Position numbers and translations under genes: made by a program. Source: Phycisphaerales bacterium (GTDB lineage: Bacteria; Planctomycetota; Phycisphaerae; Tepidisphaerales; Tepidisphaeraceae). Taken from it: a stretch of DNA of 9,568 bases. This document shows positions 1 to 5,295 of the stretch, piece by piece. The notes below the pieces were generated by a model. It worked only from the letters and a program-made list of their open reading frames with translations. It was not told where the DNA came from and did not search any database. The first letter of the stretch is position 1. Each line of letters begins with the position of its first letter. Location of the stretch: contig JAQGHK010000297.1 in assembly GCA_028288875.1 (NCBI GenBank), forward strand, positions 1-9,568, given 5' to 3'.

Positions 1-280
1 CGCGGGCGGCGGCGGTGGCGGTGGCGGCGGGACCGGTGACTTGCCGGGCGGCGGCATGGGCGGCGACGGCGGCGATCTGCGCGTCGCCCACCGGAATCTC
101 GCCGACGGCCCAGGCGCGGGCGAGATCGATCGCGCGGCGGACGCACGGCTCATCACTCGCCTGCTCGAACAGCGGCAGCACACACTCGGCGCAATCGGCC
201 GCCCAGAGCGCCAGGAGGTGGTGGCGGGCGAGGTCGAGCGTGCCGCCGCGATGCATGGCTACGAAACAGCGATCCCGCAT
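1..280 (-). CDS. Imm5-like putative immunity protein (3' end beyond window)
   Basis: The frame runs from an ATG at 280 to the left edge without a stop, giving the first 93 residues. It opens with MRDRCFVAMHRGG, followed by LLALWAADCAECVLPLFEQ, then CVRRAIDLARAWAVGEIPVG and AAHAAAR. This order of motifs (RDRxFVxxHRGG, ALWAADCAExVLPLFE, RRAIxxARAWAxGEI) is what I recall for proteins annotated as putative immunity protein with an Imm5-like domain, an all-helical alanine-rich fold. Immunity proteins normally protect a cell from a cognate toxin, but no toxin is visible here, and isolated copies are common, so the role is inferred from the family alone. The 280 start is preferred because GGAGG lies about 6 bases upstream; an in-frame ATG at 331 would add 17 residues rich in Arg and has a poorer site. 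The last visible residues are an Ala/Thr run (VTGPAATATAAAR), coded by a GGC/GGT-type triplet run. Confidence 0.65.
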   Translation of the reverse strand, partial: MRDRCFVAMHRGGTLDLARHHLLALWAADCAECVLPLFEQASDEPCVRRAIDLARAWAVGEIPVGDAQIAAVAAHAAARQVTGPAATATAAAR

Positions 281-742
281 AACCCCCCTCCACCGACGAC
301 GGACGACATGGCCGCCGTCCATGATCGTCATTTTCTTCAAATTTTCCCATTTTTTGGCCGACAAATCGCGGCCGAACGATATTCTTAGTAGTGTCCGCCA
401 GCACGGTGGGCGAGCGAGACGGCGCGTGGCCGTTGATCGCCGCTGGCGGCGAGGAGCCGAGAGATGATGCATCGCGATCGCACATCTAATGCCCTCCACC
501 TACTGCCGTCCTATTGCGATGGTGCAACATTCGCCGCACCTAAGTGCATTGTTAAGGTGGGCAATTCATCGCTGCGCTGGGCGCGTAAAATATCGCCCTA
601 ATCCGTGGCCGGCCCTGCACTTGTTGGCCAAACGTGAATGTAAAATAGAACAATCAACAGCCACCCCGCCGCGAGCACTTAGGCTAGGTAACGGTTCACA
701 CTCGGGAAGGACGGAACTGAACGTCAACTGCGACTCACGCGT
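281..742. other. Intergenic stretch, no gene supported
   Basis: About 460 bases separate the immunity-like gene from the 743-1138 gene. The part at 335-365 is AT-rich (TTCAAATTTTCCCATTTTTT) and lies just upstream of the minus-strand gene at 280, so it probably holds that gene's promoter, but I could not fix -35 and -10 boxes. A short hairpin, CGCCG-CTGG-CGGCG, occurs near 440. The open frames here (for example 489-806 on plus) have no recognisable motifs and run into the 743-1138 gene on the other strand. I see no tRNA, repeat array or clear terminator. Confidence 0.5.
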
Positions 743-1138
743 TCACGTAGTGGTTTCAAAAAACGGAACCGCCGCCACTTGGAATTCGTCCTCAAACACG
801 ATGTAACCTGGTCGGGTGGTGGTGATCATTTCCGTGGCGATGCCGTGCTCGTTCAGGATGCGGCACATGACATGCATCTGGCTGACATGCTCGGTGGCCG
901 TGCTTTTAAACCAGCTGATCGCTTTGGGGGCCGCGCCGCTTTTCTGGCTTCGTGAAAATCGGTCGGGAGCATCCAGCTTGTCGCCGAACCAACGGCGAAG
1001 GGCCCGAATTTCTTCCAGTTGGTAGTCGTGAAGTTCGTTTTGATCGACGAGATCGCCGATGGCTTGGAACAAGCCCGTCCGCCGGTATGAGTCGCGGTCG
1101 ATCGTCGTCGTGACGAAGCGGACGAATACGCGGCGCAT
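743..1138 (-). CDS. Conserved hypothetical protein, 131 residues
   Basis: A small soluble protein of unknown function. It begins MRRVFVRFVTTTIDRDSYRRTGLFQA, has a middle segment LEEIRALRRWFGDKLDAPDRFSRS (residues 41-64), then ISWFKSTATEHVSQMHVM (74-91) and ends GYIVFEDEFQVAAVPF (111-126). I recall this pattern (a RFV strand and a GLFQA helix, WFK..A..H...M, then RPGxIVxEDExQV near the end) from a widespread bacterial family of uncharacterised proteins of about 110-140 residues, so it looks complete. No signal peptide or membrane segment is seen, so it is probably cytoplasmic. The start is supported by AAGGGG about 8 bases upstream of the ATG. It lies 39 bases downstream of the DUF1348 gene on the same strand and may be cotranscribed with it. 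I assign no function. Confidence 0.75.
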   Translation of the reverse strand: MRRVFVRFVTTTIDRDSYRRTGLFQAIGDLVDQNELHDYQLEEIRALRRWFGDKLDAPDRFSRSQKSGAAPKAISWFKSTATEHVSQMHVMCRILNEHGIATEMITTTRPGYIVFEDEFQVAAVPFFETTT

Positions 1139-1177
1139 CTCCGGCCCCTTGGTCTGATCAGCATGGCGGGCGAGCGG

Positions 1178-1660
1178 CTATAGGCCGAGATCGCTCAGCC
1201 CCTCATGATCAAACGGCCGCGGTCCCTGTGGCCAGCGGAATTTGCGGTCGGCCTCGGCGATGGCGACGTCATTGATGCTCGCGTGGCGGGCCAGCATCAG
1301 GCCGTTGTCGGCGAATTCCCAGTTCTCGTTGCCGTGCGAGCGAAACCATTGGCCGGATGCATCTCGCCATTCGTAAACGAACCGAACCGCGATGCGCTTG
1401 TTGTGGTACGCCCAGAGCTCTTTGATCAGGCGATATTCCTGCTCCTTCGCCCACTTGCGGGTGAGGAACGCGACGATCTGCTCGCGGCCGGTGATGAACT
1501 CGTCGCGGTTGCGCCAGTGGCTGTCCGGCGTGTAGGCCAAGGAGACGGCGGCCGGATCGCGCGTGTTCCACCCGTTCTCGGCCATGCGGACTTTCTGCAC
1601 CGCGTCGGAACGATCGAACGGCGGCAAAGGCGGACGGCTTTCGGTTACGGCGTCAGACAT
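1178..1660 (-). CDS. DUF1348 / NTF2-like (SnoaL-fold) family protein
   Basis: A 160-residue protein of the DUF1348 family, which adopts the NTF2-like cone-shaped fold. Family landmarks run through it: RPPLPPF (9-15), AVQKVRMAENGWNTRDP (20-36), LAYTPDSHWRNRDEFITGR (41-59), IVAFLTRKWAKEQEYRLIKELWAY (62-85), IAVRFVYEWRDASGQWFRS (90-108), GNENWEFADNGLM (110-122) and ASINDVAIAEADRKFRW (127-143). Length and order match full-length members. No reaction is established for the family; the fold has a hydrophobic pocket used by various enzymes and binding proteins. The frame is open upstream to a GTG at 1702, adding 14 residues. I chose the ATG at 1660 because MSD followed shortly by RPPLPPF is the usual family beginning, although neither start has a strong ribosome binding site. 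The gene for the 131-residue protein follows 39 bases downstream. Confidence 0.88.
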   Translation of the reverse strand: MSDAVTESRPPLPPFDRSDAVQKVRMAENGWNTRDPAAVSLAYTPDSHWRNRDEFITGREQIVAFLTRKWAKEQEYRLIKELWAYHNKRIAVRFVYEWRDASGQWFRSHGNENWEFADNGLMLARHASINDVAIAEADRKFRWPQGPRPFDHEGLSDLGL

Positions 1661-1708
1661 GCCGATATTGCACCGCGCCGCGATCGATTTGGAAAGCGCC
1701 ACCCGATT

Positions 1709-1732
1709 CGTTTAGCCGGCAAGCCCGCTTGC
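1709..1732 (+). repeat. REP-like half element, left copy of pair A
   Basis: A 24-base unit beginning CGTTTAGCCGGC and containing the hairpin GCAAGC-CC-GCTTGC (1719-1732). Its reverse complement recurs with five differences at 1779-1802. It lies between the DUF1348 gene and the terminator of the next gene, where REP elements typically sit. Confidence 0.65.
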
Positions 1733-1778
1733 TGTCCGGAAGGATCAATGTCATGGACCAAAGCGGCACAGGGAAGCC

Positions 1779-1802
1779 GCGAGCAGACTCGCCCGCTAAA
1801 CG
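1779..1802 (-). repeat. REP-like half element, right copy of pair A
   Basis: Inverted partner of 1709-1732. On the minus strand it begins CGTTTAGCGGGCGAG. It holds the perfect hairpin GCGAG-CAGA-CTCGC (1779-1792). The flanking AGCCGCGAGC core is shared with the repeat pair at 4654-4730, which suggests one repeat family in this genome. Confidence 0.65.
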
Positions 1803-1815
1803 GTGCATCGCTTGT

Positions 1816-1856
1816 GAAAAAGAGACAGGCCCGGCCAGTTGCCCGGCGGGGCCTGT
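1816..1856 (-). terminator. Rho-independent terminator after the secreted two-domain protein gene
   Basis: Reading the minus strand, the arms ACAGGCCC and GGGCCTGT (1849-1856 and 1825-1832) form a perfect 8-base-pair stem around a 16-base GC-rich loop. The transcript then runs into CTCTTTTTC (1824-1816). It begins about 30 bases after the stop codon at 1885, as expected for a terminator of that gene. On the other strand the stem is followed by a weaker T-rich stretch, so some bidirectional use is possible. Confidence 0.8.
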
Positions 1857-1884
1857 TTGTCTTATTTCAGATCTTTGCTTCGTT

Positions 1885-2547
1885 TCAGCGGAGCGGAATC
1901 TGGATGCTTTCGGTGCCATCAGTTTCGGTCAGCGTGACCTTCTGGGCCACGTGCAGCTTGCCCTTCTGGACGTCCAGGATGTAACGGCCGAGCGGGACTT
2001 TGTAGAACTCGAAGCGACCCTTCTTCTCGCTGGTGACGCTTTCGATTTCCTTCTTGCCGTCCTCGTCCAGCAGCCGGACGGTGGCGCCCGTGACGGCGTC
2101 CTTGTCCTTGCCGACGACCTGGCCGACGTAGTTCACGTACTCGCGCTTGGCGCGGCTGGTGACGGCAGCGTCCTCATCGTCGGCGGCGCGCTCACGGGCC
2201 TTGCCGGCCTGGAGCGTGAAGCTCAGCTCAGCGGGATCGCGGCCATCGTGGATGGTCACTTCCGAGCGGTCCCGCAGCTTGCCGGCCCGGGCGAGGATGA
2301 TGTACGTGCCGTCATCGACTTTGCCAAAGGCGAATTCGCCGTCGGCGTCGGTCGTGGTCGAATCAACCGTGGTGTACTTCTTATCACCCTTTTCGTGATG
2401 CAACAGATAGACCTCAGCCTTGCCGGTGGGCCGATGGTTGTCGCCATTCACGACGCCCTTGATGGTCGCCCCGCCGCGAGCGAACGCCGACCCGGCGAGA
2501 GTCGACATCGTAATCAACGCGAGAGCAGTCATTTTCTTCAAACGCAT
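1885..2547 (-). CDS. Secreted protein with two carboxypeptidase-regulatory-like domains
   Basis: A 220-residue exported protein. The N-terminus MRLKKMTALALITMSTLAGSAFARGG is a classic Sec signal peptide: basic start, hydrophobic core and an AFA site with cleavage likely after residue 23 or 24. Two beta-sandwich domains of the carboxypeptidase-regulatory-like / CNA-B type follow, at about 26-112 and 140-219. Each has a GxV strand (IKGVVNG; VGQVVGK), an xGxxVxL strand (GKAEVYLL; GATVRLL), a GxFxFxxVxxGxYxL segment (GEFAFGKVDDGTYIIL; GRFEFYKVPLGRYILD) and a closing V strand. A charged linker (KARERAADDEDAAV) joins them. Such domains serve structural or binding roles; no catalytic domain is attached. 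ATG 2547 is chosen over an upstream in-frame ATG at 2574 because AAGGAGG sits 6 bases before it and the signal peptide starts there. A strong terminator follows, so transcription ends here. No partner gene is evident. Confidence 0.85.
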   Translation of the reverse strand: MRLKKMTALALITMSTLAGSAFARGGATIKGVVNGDNHRPTGKAEVYLLHHEKGDKKYTTVDSTTTDADGEFAFGKVDDGTYIILARAGKLRDRSEVTIHDGRDPAELSFTLQAGKARERAADDEDAAVTSRAKREYVNYVGQVVGKDKDAVTGATVRLLDEDGKKEIESVTSEKKGRFEFYKVPLGRYILDVQKGKLHVAQKVTLTETDGTESIQIPLR

Positions 2548-2663
2548 ACTTGGCCTCCTTGTTATGCCAGACACAAGGATAGACGCATCCGCACGCGGTT
2601 TCTTCTATTAACTTTCTGTGAGAACGCCGGACGCGTCAGGAGAAACCCGCGTGTCGAGATGGA

Positions 2664-2701
2664 GCGAACGTCGCCTGCTGCTGGCGCAAGCGGGAGTTCG
2701 C
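2664..2701 (-). terminator. Possible hairpin downstream of the membrane-protein gene
   Basis: Two nested arm pairs, GCGAAC/GTTCGC (2664-2669, 2696-2701) and CGCC/GGCG (2672-2675, 2683-2686), can form an interrupted hairpin starting 2 bases after the stop codon at 2704. There is no T-run after it, so it may stabilise the 3' end rather than terminate. The rest of the gap (2548-2663) holds the ribosome binding site of the next gene and probably its promoter, which I could not place. Confidence 0.35.
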
Positions 2702-2703
2702 GG

Positions 2704-4602
2704 TCACCGAGCCGATTGCGAAGTCCCATCGAAGAGGATCCAGTCGCCGTCCGCTGGGGTGCTGGCCGGGCTCTCGGTCATGCCCGCCAGCCGCTGAATC
2801 TGATTGCCCGCCCCGCTGGGCCACTGAGCGGCGAGCCAGGATTGCGGCTGGCCTTTCTGATCGCGCGGCGGCCGGCCACCGTCGTCATCGCCGTCCACAC
2901 CAACACTATAGATCACCGGCCGGCCGGCGATCAGGCGGTACCGCACCGGCTTGCCATCGATGCGGTCCGCAGGGACGGCCGGCAGCAGCATCGGCGTCAG
3001 CTCCGACAGCAGCGTCGGGTATTTACCGTGATGTCGCCGATAGAGTTCCAAGCCGATTCCGACGATCACGCCGTCCCGTCGCCCGAGCAGGCGTTCGGCG
3101 CTCCAGCCGAGCCGTTCCATCGCTGGGAGCATGATCATGAGCGGCAGGTAACGGGCCGCCAGCAGGGGCGAGTGCTTGATAACCTGAAATCGGCGATCGT
3201 AGGCAAGCATTGGCGATTCGCCCGACGGCCAATCGCGGAGCGGTCTGGAAAATGCCTTATCGACAAGGTCGAGCAGCCGGTCGTATTCGGCTACCACGTC
3301 CCGGCGCGAGCCGAGGACCGACGCGGCACTGGTGACAGCGGCCTGAAGGGTCTTGTCGTCGAGACGAGCGTCGTCCACGGAAAAGCCGAGCACGCCGGCG
3401 CCGGGGATGGCACCAATGCCGCGCAGTGTCAACCGACCGTCTCCATGGCCGTCGTCGGAGTACATCCGTTGGGCAAGATCGTGAAAAGCGAGCCGCTCGC
3501 CGGCGGTGTCGCACAGCGACCCGGCCGCATCGCCGCCGACTATCGCAATACGATGGGCCAGCCCGACCAGTTGAGCGTCGGTCAGCGCAGCCGGGGCCTC
3601 GACCAGCAGCTGTTCGATCTGGTCTATCGCCAACGCGTAAATTCCGACGCGGACCAATGCTGTCACGGCGAACGGCCGTCCGGCCTGTTGGTCGGCGATG
3701 CCGAGTATTGCCTGGAAGTCCGCGACGACTCGCGTGTTGTCGCCCGCCGATGCCGCGTACCGCGCGTCGGCGGCAAGCAGATTCGCAAAGTGCCGCGAGT
3801 GATTCAGGTCCGGCAGCAGCACCTCAACCAGCGGCACATCCGTTCTTCGGGATTGAATGTCCAGTTCCGGGTCCGTCTGCGAGCCGGCTGGGCCGAGGAT
3901 AAAACCAAACAGCGGCTTGGCGGCGGCCGTGCGAAGCAGTGCCAACCCATCGGCGTGGGCGTCGAGCCACGCAGTGAGCGTCGGCCATTCCGGATCGGCG
4001 GGCGTGGCGTCAATGATCTTTCGCTCGTTCCTAAAACCGGCGAGCCACGGGTCGAGTGTTTTGTCCTTGCGATGGTCCGCCAAACCGAGCGCAACGATCG
4101 CCCGCCGATACAGCGGCCACGCGCGATCGGCATCGGGCGTGGCCAAAGTGGGGGCGTTCAACTTCGCGATGTAATCCACGCTCAAGTGCGGCTGGCGAAT
4201 CAAAAACTGCGCGAGAAAATAGCCGTAAATTACGGCAAGCACGCACAGAACACGTGCGGCCCAGCGCCAGACCTGCCAAACCAACGACCGCTGCCGGCAT
4301 TTGGCCCGGCGGATCAGTTTGGCGGCGGTGCGAATGTCGCCGAAATCGGTGATCAATTGCTCGGCGGATTCACCGGCATCGAGGCCGTCCTGGAAGTGGG
4401 CGAGCAGCTCCGCAGCCACCGCGAATTTTTCCGTCCGCCACAGCCGCGTGCGGCGGACGACCGACGTCACGCACTCCGCCAGCGCTGGCGGCAGATCGGC
4501 GGCGGCGATGCGGCCCCGCCAGTCGAGCCGACCGGTCAGGCGGCCGCGAAGCAGATCGATCAATGGTGTGTGGCGAAGCAGGTGATGGGTAGGCACGGGC
4601 AT
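2704..4602 (-). CDS. Single-pass membrane protein of a planctomycete family paired with PadR
   Basis: A 632-residue protein of unknown function. Residues 40-103 are helical and contain EKFAVAAELLAHFQDGLDAG, EQLITDFGD and AAKLIRRAK. This resembles the HAAS-type or permease-prefix domains often encoded beside PadR regulators, where the domain is thought to act in sensing. A membrane helix follows at about 113-134 (RWAARVLCVLAVIYGYFLAQFL). The long extracytoplasmic part starts VDYIAKLNAP, then RAWPLYRRAIVALG (160-173). Near the end LELYRRHHGKYPTLLSEL, PADRIDGKPVRYRL and YSVGVDGDDDGG (about 518-576) form a C-terminal module known from many planctomycete proteins and similar to the calcium-site loop of GspG-type pseudopilins. 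The frame extends to 4782, but that part encodes the repeat pair at 4654-4730 in its path. ATG 4602, with GGAAAGG about 10 bases upstream, is the better start. PadR lies 166 bases upstream on the same strand and probably controls it. The target of the domain and the function are not known. Confidence 0.75.
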   Translation of the reverse strand: MPVPTHHLLRHTPLIDLLRGRLTGRLDWRGRIAAADLPPALAECVTSVVRRTRLWRTEKFAVAAELLAHFQDGLDAGESAEQLITDFGDIRTAAKLIRRAKCRQRSLVWQVWRWAARVLCVLAVIYGYFLAQFLIRQPHLSVDYIAKLNAPTLATPDADRAWPLYRRAIVALGLADHRKDKTLDPWLAGFRNERKIIDATPADPEWPTLTAWLDAHADGLALLRTAAAKPLFGFILGPAGSQTDPELDIQSRRTDVPLVEVLLPDLNHSRHFANLLAADARYAASAGDNTRVVADFQAILGIADQQAGRPFAVTALVRVGIYALAIDQIEQLLVEAPAALTDAQLVGLAHRIAIVGGDAAGSLCDTAGERLAFHDLAQRMYSDDGHGDGRLTLRGIGAIPGAGVLGFSVDDARLDDKTLQAAVTSAASVLGSRRDVVAEYDRLLDLVDKAFSRPLRDWPSGESPMLAYDRRFQVIKHSPLLAARYLPLMIMLPAMERLGWSAERLLGRRDGVIVGIGLELYRRHHGKYPTLLSELTPMLLPAVPADRIDGKPVRYRLIAGRPVIYSVGVDGDDDGGRPPRDQKGQPQSWLAAQWPSGAGNQIQRLAGMTESPASTPADGDWILFDGTSQSAR

Positions 4603-4653
4603 GAGACACTGACCTTTCCGCTCGGATCGTGGATCACCTCGAAATCGCATGGC

Positions 4654-4677
4654 GTAGCCGCGAGCTTGCTCGCGATT
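4654..4677 (+). repeat. REP-like half element, left copy of pair B
   Basis: A 24-base unit beginning GTAGCCGCGAGC, containing the perfect hairpin GCGAGC-TT-GCTCGC. Its exact reverse complement lies at 4707-4730, 29 bases away. The pair fills much of the gap between padR and the membrane-protein gene. Confidence 0.8.
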
Positions 4678-4706
4678 CTGGTATCGGGTCACCGCGTCGA
4701 CAGGCA

Positions 4707-4730
4707 AATCGCGAGCAAGCTCGCGGCTAC
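4707..4730 (-). repeat. REP-like half element, right copy of pair B
   Basis: Exact 24-base reverse complement of 4654-4677, ending GCTCGCGGCTAC on the plus strand. Together they can fold as two small hairpins or one long one. The AGCCGCGAGC core is shared with pair A at 1779-1802. Confidence 0.8.
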
Positions 4731-4768
4731 ACCGGACTCTCGGCGATTGGACGTTCTTGGGCATCGAC

Positions 4769-5101
4769 TTACCCGCCGACAATGCCCAGCTTCCCCATCG
4801 CCGCCGTCACCGCCTGCCATTGCTCGCGCTCGTGATCCAGCCGCTTCTTGCCGCTACTGGTCAGCCGGTAATATTTCCGCTCGCGGCCACTTTCCACCGT
4901 CTCCACCCGGCTGGCGATCAGGCCCTTGGCTTCCAGGTTATAGAGCAACGGATAGAGCGTGCTTTGGCCCATCGCCAGCACGCCGTCGGTCTGCCGATCG
5001 AGGGCGGCGACCAGCTCGTAGCCGTACTTCTCGCCCCCTTCCAGCAGCCGCAGTACGGCGACCGGGCCGACGCCTCGCATGAGCTCACGTTCGATTTTCA
5101 T
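4769..5101 (-). CDS. PadR family transcriptional regulator
   Basis: A 110-residue winged-helix repressor of the short PadR subfamily. Family landmarks are plain: the helix LMRGVGPVAVLRLLEGGEKYGYEL (7-30), the recognition region GQSTLYPLLYNLEAKGLI (45-62), and the wing ESGRERKYYRLTSSGKKRL (70-88). The C-terminal helix (HEREQWQAVTAAMGKL) would serve dimerisation. PadR proteins bind palindromic DNA as dimers and release it on binding a small ligand or another signal; the ligand here is unknown. The start is fixed by GGAGG 7 bases before the ATG. A palindrome between the predicted -35 and -10 boxes of its own promoter points to autorepression. The gene downstream, a membrane protein with an HAAS-like N-terminus, is the usual type of PadR partner. 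The RTX-like gene is divergent and could share control. Confidence 0.93.
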   Translation of the reverse strand: MKIERELMRGVGPVAVLRLLEGGEKYGYELVAALDRQTDGVLAMGQSTLYPLLYNLEAKGLIASRVETVESGRERKYYRLTSSGKKRLDHEREQWQAVTAAMGKLGIVGG

Positions 5102-5123
5102 TACCGGACCTCCGATCGCTCAA

Positions 5124-5153
5124 ATACTATGTCACACATAGCATGCGAGGCAA
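5124..5153 (-). promoter_or_regulatory. Predicted padR promoter with embedded palindromic operator
   Basis: On the minus strand TTGCCT (5153-5148) and TAGTAT (5129-5124) are spaced 18 bases, a reasonable sigma-70 promoter. A perfect inverted repeat, CTATGT-CAC-ACATAG (5127-5141), overlaps the -10 box and the spacer. Its ATGT/ACAT half sites resemble known PadR operators, though those usually have a longer spacer. The site is 26 bases upstream of the padR start, so binding would block polymerase. An alternative -35 box (TTGTCT, 5158-5153) has poor spacing. Confidence 0.6.
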
Positions 5154-5223
5154 GACAATTAGCTGCCATCTCTTCATCTTCGCGCAAGGTTGCTCACGCC
5201 AGAATGCCGAGGCGGAATCGGAA

Positions 5224-5266
5224 GGGGTCGCGCAACGACCCCTGTGGAGGGGAAAACGGATTCCCC
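5224..5266 (+). other. Tandem hairpins in the leader of the RTX-like gene
   Basis: Two perfect hairpins lie back to back: GGGGTCG-CGCAA-CGACCCC (5224-5242) and GGGGAA-AACGGA-TTCCCC (5249-5266). The second ends 19 bases before the ribosome binding site GGAGAAGG (5286-5293). Neither is followed by a T-run, so they look like mRNA structure rather than terminators. Confidence 0.55.
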
Positions 5267-5295
5267 GCAACGAGTTCTGATTTCTGGAGAAGGTT

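Noticed and set aside
153..485. Minus-strand frame of 110 codons in the first gap
   Set aside because: It overlaps the immunity-like gene in another frame; that gene has family motifs and a Shine-Dalgarno site, while this one has neither.
489..806. Plus-strand frame of 105 codons in the first gap
   Set aside because: No recognisable motif, no good ribosome binding site, and its end overlaps the 743-1138 gene on the other strand.
4603..4782. Sixty-codon N-terminal extension of the membrane protein
   Set aside because: It translates through the REP-like pair and overlaps the end of padR, whereas ATG 4602 has a ribosome binding site and gives a sensible beginning.
1729..5082. Plus-strand open frame of 1117 codons opposite the secreted protein, membrane protein and padR genes
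   Set aside because: Its translation is rich in Arg, Gly and Pro with no family motif, and it overlaps three well-supported minus-strand genes. It is a by-product of high GC and codon bias.
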